Positions 1-12,389 are shown, counted from the first letter of the stretch. The stretch is DNA of 22,419 bases from Euprymna scolopes (GCA_024364805.1 CM044489.1:114549983-114572401); one strand, 5' to 3'. Notes: a model not told the origin generated them from the letters alone. Program-made: numbers and translations.

Positions 1-24
1 TTTTTTTTTTTTTTTTTTTTTTTT
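1..24 (+). repeat. Poly(T), at least 24 bases
   Basis: The window opens inside a T homopolymer; its left end is not visible. It could be a simple tract or the reversed A-tail of a retroposed copy, but no recognisable retroposed body follows on the right. Confidence 0.9.
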
Positions 25-57
25 ACTTACTTTTAAATGGCAGCCAATTTGTCATAT

Positions 58-72
58 CAAGGGAGATAACTT
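58..72 (+). repeat. CAAGGGAGATAACTT motif
   Basis: GGGAGATAACT is a short phrase I recall as very frequent in molluscan genomes, often near repeat ends. Related forms here are AAGTTACCTCCCTTG at 7212-7226 (reverse orientation) and AGGGGAGACAACTC at 13255-13268. Its function is unknown to me. Confidence 0.35.
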
Positions 73-432
73 ATCAATTTATTATATAATGGAAAATTAA
101 GTTTAAAAAAAAACAATTAAAAAATAGTTTTTGGAATTGGAAAATAGACACAAGTTTTTTTCAGATTCCGATGCTCCAAATAAATCTGATTTTTACGATT
201 CTCAATTTGGATGAATCTTTCCAACATACACACGCACATTTATATTAACAATTGACTTTAAAAGATTTTATTTCATTTGTTTTGAAATGGAAATAAAAAA
301 TATTTTTTTATTGGCTTATTAAACGTAGACGACTTTTCCATTAGTTTCAGTGCACACGGAAAAATACTACAGTTAAACCTTTAATTCTGACTACCCACAT
401 ATTTCTTAGTGGTACAAGAAAATAGGTTTAAC

Positions 433-454
433 ATTATTATTATTATTATTATTA
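433..454 (+). repeat. (ATT)n microsatellite
   Basis: About seven ATT units in a row within AT-rich sequence. Confidence 0.9.
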
Positions 455-1111
455 ATTTCTATAACCAATAACATCTTCGTTTGTGTGAATAAAAATCTAC
501 TGCCGAAAATTAAAAAAATTAAGTTGAAATAAGTTATTTTCTTGGATATGACAAATTACTACCCTAAAGTAAAAAGTGCCAACAATTCAATATAAAAAAT
601 GACATTTTCATAATTAAAATGTAAATAAAATATATATTCTCAGCATAAAAAAAAGGTCTGAAAAAAAAAAAAAAAAATTTCAGCTACCAGAAATATTTTA
701 TCAATAAGTAAAAAACACAAAACATATTTTATCAAGAGACAGATGTATGAAGCACACAGAGTACACACAGGATATAAAACGACATAGCTAAAATATATAG
801 ACATACTTTAAAGCTTCCATCACCTGTATTGCCAAAAATAATCAGGTTAGGATTATCACAAACTCTAAAAACATATTGCAATATTCAAACATTCTGTCAG
901 AATAGTTAAGAAAAAAAAGTTTTAACAAATACATTAAGTACAACACTTTGGAATCCAACAGACAAATGCATATTTGTAGGATGTAGCCAGTTTTTGAATT
1001 CGAGAAGCTAAATAAAAAAAAAATCTTGTCAGTTTTATGAATTACAAACAAATAAAATAAAACCATCTCGCAGCTATTAATCGAACTCTGCATCTTTAAT
1101 CAAAATTTATG

Positions 1112-1177
1112 GCTGTTGTCAATAATACCTGCTATATTAAAAACAAAAATAAAGAAAAATCTGTATATGTAGCTGTG

Positions 1178-1211
<34 letters not shown>

Positions 1212-1555
1212 AATTGTGTTCCAAAAACCACATAAATGGATCAAGTAGTTTTATTTTTAAATAAGAAAATCAAAATTTATGAGTATCTATGGAGTGACTG
1301 TCTTTCCTGCCATTTTGAAAAAAAAATGTTTCAAAAGACAAGGTAAGCAATAATTAAAAACTTGCAAGATTTATGTTGTAACACTTACAAATTTCCATTA
1401 ATCGTTTGAATATGATTTTCTTTATAAAAATAAAACTACTTGATCAATTTATGTGATTTTTGGAGTATGATATTTTCATTTTGTCACGAATATGTACATC
1501 ATACAGATTTTTCTTATTTTTTTTTTTTAATATAGGGAGAATTCTGGACAAGAAC
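1112..1555. mobile_element. Family B TIR element, copy 1
   Basis: Inverted arms of about 130 bp are visible. On the left are TGCTATATTAAAAAC, GAAAAATCTGTAT, CCAAAAACCACATAAATGG and ATCAAGTAGTTTTATTTTT. On the right are their complements ATAAAACTACTTGATC, AATTTATGTGATTTTTGGAG, CATACAGATTTTTCTTA and TTAATATAGGGAGAATTC. The tips read approximately TTGTCCAGAATTCTCCCTA. No coding frame lies between. The left arm carries an inserted run of about 30 A. Confidence 0.75.
1180..1209 (+). repeat. Poly(A), about 30 bases
   Basis: A homopolymer run inside the left arm of family B copy 1; absent from the matching place in the other copies, so it arose after insertion. Confidence 0.9.
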
Positions 1556-4500
1556 CAAGTTTGTTGTAATTTTTAAAAGTTTTCATTTGAATTACATTCC
1601 TTGAAAATTAATGTAATTTTAGAACAGTTTTGGCAATGGATTCATTTTTTTTTTTCATTAGTAAATCATTTTAATTAATTCCTATTAATATTGATGAAAC
1701 TATTGCATATACATGGGTAATAAATTTAAAAATGAATAACATCAAACGTTACTATAAACTGTTTTAAAAATAGTCATGCAAATTAAGTATACAACTCGCA
1801 TTTCGGTTGTTTAAAAGACTATGCTGTATTGATTTAACAGTGAACCGTTTTGCTGGTAATATATGCGTAATGAATGAAAAAATAGAACTTGAATTTATTA
1901 ATTCAGAAGAAAGATTAAATAAATTGAATAATGCACTTGGCTGAAGAAAGATATCTTTGACCAGAATTCTATAATTGGCCATTTCAAAAGAATATTTTTT
2001 AATACAATTATTTATTAGATTATAAAAATAATTTTTTGGACATTGTTTAAAAGAGAATAGAAAATTTGGTGGATAAAAGATTTTCAAATATGTTTTATGG
2101 AAATTAAAAAAAAAATAAGAGATTCGAGTAAAAATATGTTGTTTTAATAAAAATGAAAATAATTTCATTCATTTACATACAACTGCGCTTTCAATTTAGT
2201 CGATCCTTTCAAGTCATGAAAATTCAATGTGATAGTTATTTTCATTTATGAATTATCAGAGAAAGGTATATATTTATATGAAAATACATTAAGAACACAT
2301 AATATAATGCAAGATTATTTTTAAATAAATGATTTTTTAACCCATATTTTCGGCTCCATGAGCCTTACTCAGGATGATGCAGCTACTTTTTTTTTTATTA
2401 TTGTCGAGACCTTACAGCATAGCAATTTTTTTTGGTCTTGTTGAAGAAACTGTTTCTCCACGCATATCTCATTACAGCTATCAAGCATTAAAAAACAGTT
2501 CTTCAACAAGATCTGAAATGAATAACTAAATAAATAAATAATAAATAAAATCGATTGTTTTCAAATTTATTATTATACCAATATGTTTACTGTAATAAAA
2601 TTGATCTCAATATGCATACATTTATGATTTCACAAACAAAAAATGCAGACTTTGCTTTTTTTTTTATATAAAAAATGTTTTATTAGAATTTTCTGTTTAA
2701 CAATTGTGGAAATATCAAAGAATTTATGAAAACGAGATTAAATTTAATGATTTGAATGCAAATCTATAAAAAAAAAATAAGTATAAGATCAATGTTTGGA
2801 TGAAATCTTCATATTGTTTATGAATAGGAAATATTCTCTTCATTCTTTTATATACAATGTTATTTCTAGTTAATGATGTTTATGGAAATATGCATATAAA
2901 AGTTCAATGATGTTTGGTTTAAAAGCACAAATAAATCATAATATTGAATTTTACTTTAAAATGTTTGGTTCTAGTCAGAAATTATGTTCTATTAAAAGCT
3001 CCAAAATTACTTTCAAATTTTGCGATTATTTTTACCAAAATAGTTTCTTTTCAACTTCTGCTTAGTGAAAATTTGTCAAGTTTAGCCAGTGTTATGCCAA
3101 GAAAAAGTTTCTTCTGATTAATATGTAAATTTCAGTTTAATTTTAAAAGTCTACATAAAAAACTAGTGTAATTTGTAATCTTTTTCAGAATGGTTTTATT
3201 TTTAAGAAACTGTTACAATCAAAATAGATTTTTTTTAGTTTTTAGTTCAAATTTTTTTTTGAATTTTTAAATTTCAAAATAAACACTATTTTTATGTAAA
3301 CTTTAAAAATATTTGTATTATATAAAACTATTCTTAAAATAAAAAGGTTTTAAAATAAAGATTAAAAAGTACAATTTTTTTGTATTTAATAAAAATTAAA
3401 CCATTTTGAAAAAGAATCATTTCAAAGAAAAGACTAGTCAGAAAGAAACATTCAGTAAAAATAACCAATTTTGCACATCCACAAAGTAAACATGTAAAAA
3501 ATTGTTCAGTAATCTACTCTATAATAAAGATCGACATGTCCTTATATGCATAAACATATGTATTTATATGTTGATTAAATTCAAGTATATTATTAACATG
3601 AACCAAATCCAATATTTTTTTTTTTTCAAAAGGTGATAAATACATGTGTAGAGCTTATAAATAAAATTGTATAAACATTGTAAGAAGTTTACACAGATCG
3701 ATCGACATTTCAACATTTCCATGTCTTACCAGGACTCAAAGTGAACCTCATAGCCAGAAAGCAATAGGTACTTATTTTTATACATAGAAACATGTGTAGT
3801 GATTTGTCGTCATGCAAAAGTTAGCAAGTAAATAATGTGCCTTTTCTAGCCGGATGAAACCAATTTCAATTTATGAGGAGAAGTAGGAAAACAAATAGCA
3901 AGTCAGCTTTACCCCACTTGAAAGAAATTTTTCACTCTATAATAAAATTCAATGGTGGAATTTTTTTTTCTTTAGGTAATCATAAATAATTTATATATAA
4001 ATAAATTAAATTACTGACTTATTTCTATGGTTTTATATCAATATTTTAGTGTTATATTGAGATAAACAGCGAGTATAAAACTGGCAAAACATCTTTTTCC
4101 CATCATTTTTTGATGGAGTGCACTAATTTATTAATAAATCAAAATAACATTTCATTTATTTGCCATGAAACTCAAAGATTTAAAACTAATTTTCATGACT
4201 TTAAACTGTCGATTCTTAAAAAATAATTTCTTAGAACTACAAGCAAAACTCAATTATGGTTCATTTGTTCTCTTAAAAAGTAAAAGAGAATTTCTTTAAG
4301 TGTGAGATTATTCTGTTACTGAACCTACATAAGTGCTAAAAGATGAACAAAACAAATGTGTGTGTTTTTAGATTAAGTGTTGAACATTGAAAAAGCTGCC
4401 AGTAGACATTGAAAGGAATGCAATATATATCCTACTTCCTTGAAGCATTTTTTTTTCTTTTTATTTCAATTTATGTGTGACCGTCTATCACATTTTCCTC

Positions 4501-5280
4501 TATCTGATGATTTGTATAACGGCAGCATCGGCTATATGCACAATGAAACATGTGTAAGATGCTTATAGAAAAACTAAATATAAAAATTTGCCAATATATT
4601 AATTTATGATTATGATAATTGGAATAAAAAATTATATATCTATGTTAATGTTTGTCAGAACATTAAAAAAGTTTTTAGAGTCATATTTTTAACAGAAACT
4701 AACGACTCATTTGATATTTTCGTTTGATTCCATCTAGGGTCAATAAAGGTCAGTTAGATTAATAAGAAATATCTGAAATATATTAGAATAGAATGTTAAG
4801 AAATAAATGAGGAATATTTCAACAAAGAACGTATTTAAAAATGAATTAAACATGTCATTAATTACTTTTGATATTTTTAAGATTTTATAACGAAGAAAAG
4901 TCTTTAAAAAACAAAAAGAAAAAAAAGGAATTGCTTGGATTCATTAAAGCCATTTGCCATTTTATAGAAATGTTTAAAAAAATAGCGTCAACAACTATTT
5001 TACTTATTTTTTAAGAACACCACTATGCATTTTAAACTTTTATTTCAAGGAAAAAATTCTAAGCATGATGATATTTGAAATTATTTTTTCTAAAAATCTT
5101 TCGACCAATAATTTCCCCACACCAACAATGTCGAGTAAATAGCATTAGTCAATTATATAAAAAGAGAAGTGAAATGTTACCAATCTCATGTTATAAAGAT
5201 TTTAGCATAAAATAATCAATTTCATTGCTTATTCAGTTTTATCAAATAAAAAAATAAAAAAAAATGTTCCTGGATTTTCT
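1556..5280. other. AT-rich sequence, no gene seen
   Basis: Besides the 2434-2513 inverted repeat, the only compositionally different patches are 3700-3930 (CATGTCTTACCAGGACTCAA, TAGCCGGATGAAACCAAT) and 4490-4560 (ACGGCAGCATCGGCTATATG), both likely pieces of old repeats that I cannot name. The 134-codon minus-strand frame at 1764-2168 is rich in F, N and K and has no domain. Confidence 0.55.
2434..2513. repeat. Inverted repeat, about 20-bp arms
   Basis: GGTCTTGTTGAAGAAACTGTT (2434-2454) pairs with AACAGTTCTTCAACAAGATC (2494-2513), with one bulged base and a G-T type mismatch and a 39-base loop. Just upstream, 2338-2390 contains CGGCTCCATGAGCCTTACTC, which holds a short GGCTC/GAGCC inverted pair and looks like a piece of an interspersed repeat. 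The relation between the two is unknown. Confidence 0.65.
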
Positions 5281-5735
5281 AGATGAGGATTGATCATTCA
5301 TACTATGTTTTATTCAAACTCCTGTTCTCATCTTGATTGTTATTTTAACAGTGTTTCTGTCAATGTAATCTCAACCATTCTTTAGGTGTATCTTGTTGCA
5401 CATAGGAATCTGCATAGAATTTCTAACACCAATCCACAAAACCGATGGAAGAATGGATAAAATTCAACTTGAAGTTACTCTTCTGGAGGTTTAATCTTCA
5501 GTGAACGTGGCACTTAAAATACAATTGCAAATTAATTAGGACTTCTACCCAGTCATGGCTGACAGAATGAAAGCATGCTACCCTCATGGCTAAATAAAGG
5601 GTTCCATTCGAAATTCCATGCACACTCCCTGTTCAACAAGGGACACCTGAAGGAGGTTGAAGACAACATTGACCAAAATGTTGTCCGAATAACACCAAAG
5701 ATAAGGACAGTAGTCTGAATATTCTAAATAATACA
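5281..5735 (+). mobile_element. Family A TIR element, copy 1 (non-autonomous)
   Basis: The copy opens with GATGAGGATTGAT and a diverged left arm (TGTTCTCATCTTGATTG, then GTCAATGTAATCTC). It closes with the arm's reverse complement (ATTGACCAAAATGTTGTC, then GACAGTAGTCTGAATATTC). The arms run about 150 bp and extend inwards to an AGGTGTATCTTGTTG / CAACAAGGGACACCT pair. The middle holds a tRNA-like remnant near 5442-5490 and the shared core CTTCTACCCAGTCATGGCTG at 5543-5562. No transposase frame is present. The last 20-30 bp of the right end are eroded. Decay suggests an old insertion. Confidence 0.78.
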
Positions 5736-5795
5736 AAAAAACAAAAATGGTATTTGTTTATAAGCATACAGATTATAGTGAAAGACGTATAAATC

Positions 5796-5796
<1 letters not shown>

Positions 5797-5844
<48 letters not shown>
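5797..5844 (+). repeat. (AT)n(AC)n compound microsatellite
   Basis: About 17 AT units pass directly into seven AC units. The minus-strand frame over it (IYIYIY) is a repeat artefact. Confidence 0.95.
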
Positions 5845-5845
<1 letters not shown>

Positions 5846-5879
5846 ACAATTAAGCTGAAAAATAAATTTTTAATGGTAA

Positions 5880-6190
5880 GGTAAATGAAAGATGAGGAAT
5901 AAAAGTTATATATAACTTTATTTTATCATCAGAACAATAAGGAAAAGTTAAGGGGAAAATTAAGAAAATACTCTTTAGGCCATGGCATTTCGAAAGTAAA
6001 TACTTCTCATCAGAAGAGGAGAAGGGGCAGCATTATACAAAATGTAAATATAGAAAAACTGACTTAATGAAATTTAGATATGAAATGAGAATGAAGGAAT
6101 AGGATAATATGGTAAATAGTAATTAAAAGTCGGTACAACCTATAAGGGTAAATCAGAAGGATAGTATATATATGTAGGTAATAGCACAAA
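5880..6190 (+). repeat. Probable old interspersed repeat fragment
   Basis: This purine-rich patch includes a perfect 18-bp palindrome at 5902-5919 and the text GGCCATGGCATTTCG followed by AATACTTCTCATCAGAAGAG, itself a short inverted pair (CTTCTCATCAGAAG). The composition differs from the surrounding A/T runs. The family is not identified and the ends are uncertain. Confidence 0.35.
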
Positions 6191-6320
6191 AGAAAATTTT
6201 AATGACCATTATGAAATAATAGGGATCATTGAAGAAGAGACAATAATAAAATAAAAAATAAGAACTTTTATCTTAATAAGTTTTGATTTGTTAAAGATTT
6301 ACTCTTTGATAACAATTATA

Positions 6321-6450
6321 TATTTTATTCAATTTAGGCAAACAAAATTATTATTAGTTGTGACAATAAATCTACTGTTTCAGACTAAAAAGAGACTGAA
6401 ACAGTAAATTGTCATAATTTTTTTTTTTTTAACCTAAATTGAATAAAATA
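6321..6450. repeat. 130-bp near-perfect palindrome
   Basis: The left arm from TATTTTATTCAATTTAGG (6321) to CTACTGTTTCAG (6383) is mirrored by CTGAAACAGTA (from about 6395) to CCTAAATTGAATAAAATA (6450). The loop is about 11 bases. The arms pair over some 55-60 bp, with a T-run difference in the middle. It may be a miniature fold-back element or the product of hairpin synthesis; no copy is seen elsewhere in the window. Confidence 0.8.
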
Positions 6451-7405
6451 ATATTTTGCTCTTTTTATTTATCACTATCAACAACCTCATGAAACTTAGT
6501 TGTTTCTACTTTGAGATATTTTCAATCTTAAAATGCTGCAATGACACATTTAGAATACTTGTAATTTATTATTTAGAATTAAAAAAACTTAGAGAAAATT
6601 GTATATACATTTTTTTTATGAATCATCAAAATTGAGGTTTTTGTATTTTTTCACCTGGAGATGAGTTAAAAATGTGTGATTAACAATTTAAGACCAGTTT
6701 TTGCAATGAAATTTAAAAAATTTATTTTCTGTCTCATTTAGAAAATTTATGCCAAAATTACATTAATTATATTTCTGTTCAAAGAAAAATTGTTGAACTC
6801 TGTTCAAAAGGCATCATATATTTATCAAATGTAAGAAAATGTATTCTATGTAAAAAATATATTTTTCAAGAAAAACTATATTCATGAGCCCAAAGAAATC
6901 GATGAACACCCAATAAGTTGTAATTTAGTGAATTTGTTTTAAGATAGTTAGAATTAAATGAGAAAAATAAAATGTTGACTAAGACCAATATTATTTAATA
7001 CATAAAAAGACCTGAACCAATAAAAAAAATTCAATGAATAGTTTAAATCTAACGGTTTAATGACGATATTAGTTTTAATATTTATGATAATATATATGTA
7101 GATATGCACACAAACCTAGCGGTTATGTTGGAATATATAAGTGTTAAATGGTGTGAATTCTTGACAATGTTTGAGGTGTTTTCATCAAGAGCAACGGCAT
7201 ATAGCAAACAAAAGTTACCTCCCTTGAACAGGACTGGTGATTTCATAATATTTGAAAGAAAATACTTGCAATCAATCTTTTTTCACTATATTCTTTATCA
7301 ATTTACAAAACATTTTAAATGTTATATCTAAATTTTTTAATTTAATGTTATGAAAAAAAGTGTAAAGAAATTCAATAAAAGTTCAGAATGTAACCTACAT
7401 TCTGA
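6451..7405. other. AT-rich sequence, no gene seen
   Basis: Contains a 75-codon plus-strand frame at 7104-7331 (MHTNLAVMLEYISVKW) that partly covers a somewhat richer patch (7100-7250) ending in the AAGTTACCTCCCTTG motif. I see no domain and treat it as non-coding repeat text. Confidence 0.5.
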
Positions 7406-7760
7406 AACAAAAATACATACCCATTACAGAAAGAAACAGTCATATTCCAAAAATCATAAATTGATCAAGTAGGGTTTTTTTTAAATCAGAAAATCAAATT
7501 TTATGAGGAAGCTAGGAGAGAGAGTGTAGCACTCAGAAAAAAATAAAATACATTACTGGTTGCCTCTCCCTTAATAACCTCTCCAGAAATAGATAGAAAA
7601 ATCAGCCTTTAATGGCTATGATTTACTATTAATTGCTAAAAATCATAAAAAAATTAATTTCTTAGTTTAAAAAAATACTTGATCAATTCAGGTGATTTTT
7701 AGAATATGACATTTTCGATCTATGATGTTACATACATCAAAGATTTCTGTATTTTTATTG
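7406..7760. mobile_element. Family B TIR element, copy 2 (degraded tips)
   Basis: The left arm has CATATTCCAAAAATCATAAA and TTGATCAAGTAGG; the right arm has ACTTGATCAATTCAGGTG, TTTTTAGAATATGAC and ACATACATCAAAG. These match the inner arms of the copies near 1.1 kb and 16.4 kb. The outer tips (CTCCCTATATTAAA) are no longer clear. A minus-strand 67-codon frame over the right arm is chance. Confidence 0.65.
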
Positions 7761-8380
7761 TTTTGTTTCTTTAAATGTAGATTGTATTCTGAACTCCCAC
7801 TAGAAATTCTAAGCTTTATTTCTTCTTGAAATGATAAAGTAAAAAAGAGATTGTTGCATGATGTTGCTTTTCTGTAAACTTGGTACAGCAATAAAACATC
7901 AACACAAGTTTTATCATCATTTGAAGCATAGAAAATAATTATAGGGTTAGAAAAATCAGTTTTATTTAAAATTAAAGTGTTTACACAATTTTATAAAATG
8001 ACTTAGGGAAAGGGGTTAGTTTTAGGTTTTAATATAGTTAAAAAAAATAAATAAAAAATAAAATAAAACTTAGTAGATAAATTTTATTGTTTTAAATATG
8101 GTGCTCGTGCAGTATAATGGGATTCCAAAAAACGCATTTTAGATAAAATTACTATTACATACTTAATGTCATGTTGAAATTAGTATTCCAAAACTTATGA
8201 AAAATGTAAAAGTAGAAAAATAATCATAAGTAAAAATTAAATTTATCGAATTGTAGAGTTTTATCATATTTGCAAATATTGAATAGTTCTTAAAATTATA
8301 GGAGAGGTAACTGTAGTCTTAGATTTTGACAAAATTATAATCCACCATTTCAAAATAGAAAATGGCAAACTGCTAATATC

Positions 8381-8400
8381 CTTTTTTTTTTTTTTTTTTT
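8381..8400 (+). repeat. Poly(T), about 20 bases
   Basis: A T homopolymer that creates the lysine run of a spurious minus-strand frame. Confidence 0.85.
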
Positions 8401-9494
8401 GTAAAAAATAGTTATAAAAATCTTCTACTCTATCATTTTTCATGATTGAGAATTTTTGCATTTTGATGACACGTAGAAAAAGATTTTTTTTTTACATAAA
8501 ATGCATTTTTCAAAATCCGATTATACTACACAAGCATGAAAAATATTCTATTTTTAAAAATTTTATTACATTTTAATAATTATGTGAAAACTATATTAAA
8601 GTATTTTGTATTTTCCTAAAAGAAAAATGCATTACTATTTGCTCAGTTAAAAAAGAATAACTTTGGAATTAAAAAAAACATCAACCAATAAAATATTCTA
8701 TGCAAATTTCATAATTTATTTGTATTTTTCTTATGAAAAAAAAAGAAAAAGGGCAAAAATAAAATGTTCAATGTTTTAATTTTTCCAAAGTTATTTTGTT
8801 TGCAATCTAAACAAAATTGTGCATCAAAATATTTTTCATCATCATAAAGCAAATCAGAATTTACAATATTTTTGCTGATGCTTTATTAAATGTCTTATTT
8901 CAATCTGCTTGCATCGAACCAAATGCCAGAATAAAAAAAAAAGTGAAATCATCATTTTAAACCAAGATGGAAGGGACTAAATGATTTTAAATAATGTCAA
9001 CATAGTGGAGATACAGTAAATAATAAAAACAAAAACTATAGCATTCTGCAATTACATTCAAACAAAAACCTACTACATTCATTTGTCTTTAGATTATATA
9101 TACCAGTTATTCGAATACTGCGCATGAATATACATAATTCACAACATAGTATGGTAATTTATGTTGCAAGTTTTTTCATCAAGTAAATACAAGTCCCAGT
9201 TTCAGGGTTCGGTGCTTTTTTTTAGTTTTTATATTTTCTCTTCTAGACAAGTTGATGCTACCGAGGGTTGAGAGACTAGTCTACCATAACACCGAGCAGG
9301 AGGTATTCGTGCAAGTATATCACTAAGAATTCAGATGGAATTTAAATCCAGCATGTCTAGCCCACTATTTTCCGTTTGTTGGAAATCATCACATCACCTG
9401 CAAATCTCTTACAAGTAGATTTTACACTTGATATGAATTAAAATAATAATCACTCAATCAGCAATTTTCTCATTTCTTACAAATGGTAATATTT

Positions 9495-9520
9495 AAAAAA
9501 AAAAAAAAAAAAAAAAAAAA
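9495..9520 (+). repeat. Poly(A), about 26 bases
   Basis: An A homopolymer. Sequence upstream (9190-9420) is GC-richer and contains GAATTTAAATCCAGC; it might be a retroposed body, but I could not identify one. Confidence 0.85.
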
Positions 9521-10504
9521 CACCTTATAGATTTTACTTATCGAAAATCAATTTCAAGAAAAAATAATATTCATTAGCTGATGAGCGACAAAAATTCAAG
9601 CAGAATGCTCAACTGTCAAATTTCATTTGCAAGTTGATCAGAATTTTCTTTCTGAATTCAGCATTATTTGGCACAATAGCAAGTCCATTTCATCAAAATT
9701 ATTCATGACTATCTCAGTTTGTTATAACACTAACCATCTACCCATTTTCTTAAATATTTAATACAAGAGAAGATTAAACTGGAATCAACCAGGATTTTAA
9801 ATTTAGATTTCAGTTTCAGTAGTCACAATTTGCACTATGTTGAAGAGAAATTTTTTATATACTAATGAGTCCCCACTTACCAAAGCCAAAAGCCACTGGA
9901 GGATAAGGATTAATGAAATTGTAAATTCTTGAGTGCCATAGTTAAGATAAATAATAGAAATGATTGATAGCATAATATTCTTGAAACTTGGGAAGCTTGT
10001 TTCAAATGAAATACAAAGCTGTTAACCTATTTAAAAGAAACATCCCAGCAAATATTGATATTAAATGTTGGTTTATTGCAATTTCAGCATAGTAAAACAA
10101 ACTAATCTCAATAAAAACTTGTTCAATACATCACTCTGAATCGTAGGAAAAAAATGTTGCCCAACAGATTAGATGTAAATAAGCAAGACTGAATGGAGAT
10201 ATGAAAGACTATTCTTAAAAAGTTGAATAACTTCCTCTTTCTTTTTAAGTAAAAACTAAAAAAGTATATAGGCAGAAAGACTGACTCAGTTACCATTAGG
10301 GAACCACAGTTTAGTAAAAAATTCTGGCAACGGTTGCTAGCAAATGGAATAAACCAAAAGTAATTATCCATTTCAAATAAAATAACTTTTTTCTGAAGCC
10401 AACATGTCAAACAATATTATTGAAGTCTTTTTCAAATTAAGACAGCAACTTGGCAGTTTAAGTGGAAAAACCAATAAAAGTTTAGATATCTGAACATTCT
10501 CTTG

Positions 10505-10990
10505 TGGTTAGTTACCTCTGCAAAGGAGGTTATATTTTCAGTTATGTCTATTGATTTGTGTACAGTCTGGAATCCACATCGCTTGACCAATCATCGAAAA
10601 ACTTTATCAAAATATTAGTCATGATCTAACTTATGACTCAATTACTTTGGGAATATCTATGTCAAGGTCATGAAAAAGATTAAAGTCAGAATTTTGGGGG
10701 ATAACTTTGGTTCTGTTCATAATAGAGATTCACTACTGGGCCCATATTGTAGCCAATTAAATGCTGCATTTTATGGCCTTCACCTTCAAAGATTTACTAA
10801 TTTCAACTCATTTTTCCAAATTTGATGTATGATGCTTTGATAATGGTAACCACCATGCAAACTTTTAGCCTGACTAAAATAGTTTTTGAGTTATCAATGT
10901 TTATAGCACAACTTTGAGAATACTTCAGACAATATGGAGAAGTAAAGCCCAGATAAGACTTTGGCCTGATTTTACATTGTCAGATTAAAG
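10505..10990 (+). repeat. Probable interspersed repeat opening with GTTACCTCTGCAAAGGAGGT
   Basis: The stretch starts with an imperfect palindrome (TTACCTC, seven-base spacer, GAGGTTA) and continues with GC-richer text than its flanks (TTGGGAATATCTATGTCAAG, ACTGGGCCCATATTGTAGCC). The opening resembles, from memory, the CTCCGCCAAGGAGGTTATG repeat seen widely in invertebrate genomes. No frame longer than a few dozen codons is present. The right boundary is a guess. Confidence 0.5.
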
Positions 10991-12331
10991 TATGCAGTTT
11001 CATGATTGACTTATGCTCTTGTTATTATCAACTTTCTACTGTTCAATGATTTCAGGAAGAGAAAGAGCCAAGCAGCATTTGAAATGGTTGGTTGAACTTT
11101 CCCAATGCATTTATTTAATATTATATCAATTCTTTATTTGGAATCATGTTAATCATTGAACAATAAAACTCAAAAATTAAAGTTTACATGAATTGCAAAA
11201 GTGTTAATCTCCAGCACATTTTATCTAGCCCAAATGGTCATAAATGTTGCAATGTGGAAAATGTGCTTCAATCAAGGAAATATTTGTATTTTTATGTTTT
11301 ATTTTCTTTATTGAATATTCAAAAACTGTCTTCCAAAAGGCATTTGACAGCATTTTGTTTTCCACAGCCTAATAAGATAATTTTTTTCAAAATGGAGTAA
11401 TACTGTTTACAAAATAAAAATAAAAAAATTCTATAATATGAAATGCCAAAATATTGACTGCATTTTAAATGAATAAATAAAATAAAATCATAACAACAAC
11501 AAAAGAAAATGTGGTTTTAAAAACAACAAAAAGACAAGTTTTGGGTTTGCTTCTTTTTAATCCCCCCATACAAACAGAGACACACTTAATAAAAAAAAAA
11601 AAAGAAAAAAAAAAAAAAGTTGAACATTGCAATGTACAAATTGAAAAAAAAAAGTCAATGGCTAAATTTCACACGTATTTCCTTTTTCTTCAAACCATTC
11701 CTTATTTTGGCCAGCAGTTGTGACAAAAACTTGATATTTTTTCTATTTAGCAACAGAGCAAGGAATTTGGCTGCAACTAAAGAACGAATGACGTGGAAAA
11801 AAATATTGTTCTTTTTATATAACACAGACAGCAAAACAGAAAAGACATTTTTCATAAATTTTTTATATTTCTTTTTTCCTCTCCAGACATAGCTTCCATT
11901 TATCTGTGACCAGAACTGCAGTACTCAGCAAAAATACAACTCTGCCGATCAAATCGTTTTCTTCCTTTATGAAACCATCTTTTCAACACAACTTGAATCT
12001 CTTAGATCATAAGTATAGGAGAAGAGGATTTAGTACATGCAATTTTAGATTGATAACTGATTTAAGAGCTTGAATATATTGCTTTGAGATTTGTTTTTCA
12101 GTTAAAAATATATTAAATATTTATTCCAGACATGCAGACATCTTTAAATAATTACATTAGTATTAAGATCAATTAAAATGCATAGAAATTTAAACTGACA
12201 AATCTCCAATCAGTTTTTTTATTCAGACAACTTTATTTTCTTGGTTTCATTTTCACAACTAAACATCATTATTTTTCCACAGAATGCAAAGATATACACT
12301 TATACATTCGGTGCCTTTTATTTAATTATGT

Positions 12332-12334
<3 letters not shown>

Positions 12335-12387
<53 letters not shown>

Positions 12388-12389
12388 CA
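12335..12389 (+). repeat. (AG)n microsatellite
   Basis: Some 27 AG units with a single AAA interruption near 12362. Confidence 0.95.

Larger units (their letters stand above)
25..1111. other. AT-rich sequence, no gene seen
   Basis: No frame with protein-like composition. An 83-codon minus-strand frame at 842-1093 is hydrophobic low-complexity chance. Apart from the entries above I see nothing structured. Confidence 0.6.
7761..10504. other. AT-rich sequence, no gene seen
   Basis: Homopolymer runs and a GC-richer patch at 9190-9420 (GATGCTACCGAGGGTTGAG, CATGTCTAGCCCACTATTTT) that may be a repeat. Short frames at 8264 and 10123 have no recognisable domain. Confidence 0.5.

Noticed and set aside
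1-24. Poly(T) as the tail of a processed pseudogene
   Set aside because: No coding or SINE body could be read on either strand in the following several hundred bases.
1764-2168. 134-codon minus-strand open frame
   Set aside because: Composition is dominated by F, L, N, K and I as expected from A/T runs, with no domain, no splice context and no conserved-looking motif.
5633-5842. 69-codon minus-strand frame beginning MCVCIYIYIY
   Set aside because: Translation of the AT/AC microsatellite and a family A arm.
11188-11892. Overlapping short frames on both strands
   Set aside because: Lysine- and phenylalanine-rich translations of A and T runs; mutual overlap on both strands argues for chance.
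12335-12389. AG array as a CRISPR or regulatory array
   Set aside because: Pure dinucleotide microsatellite without spacers or flanking gene.
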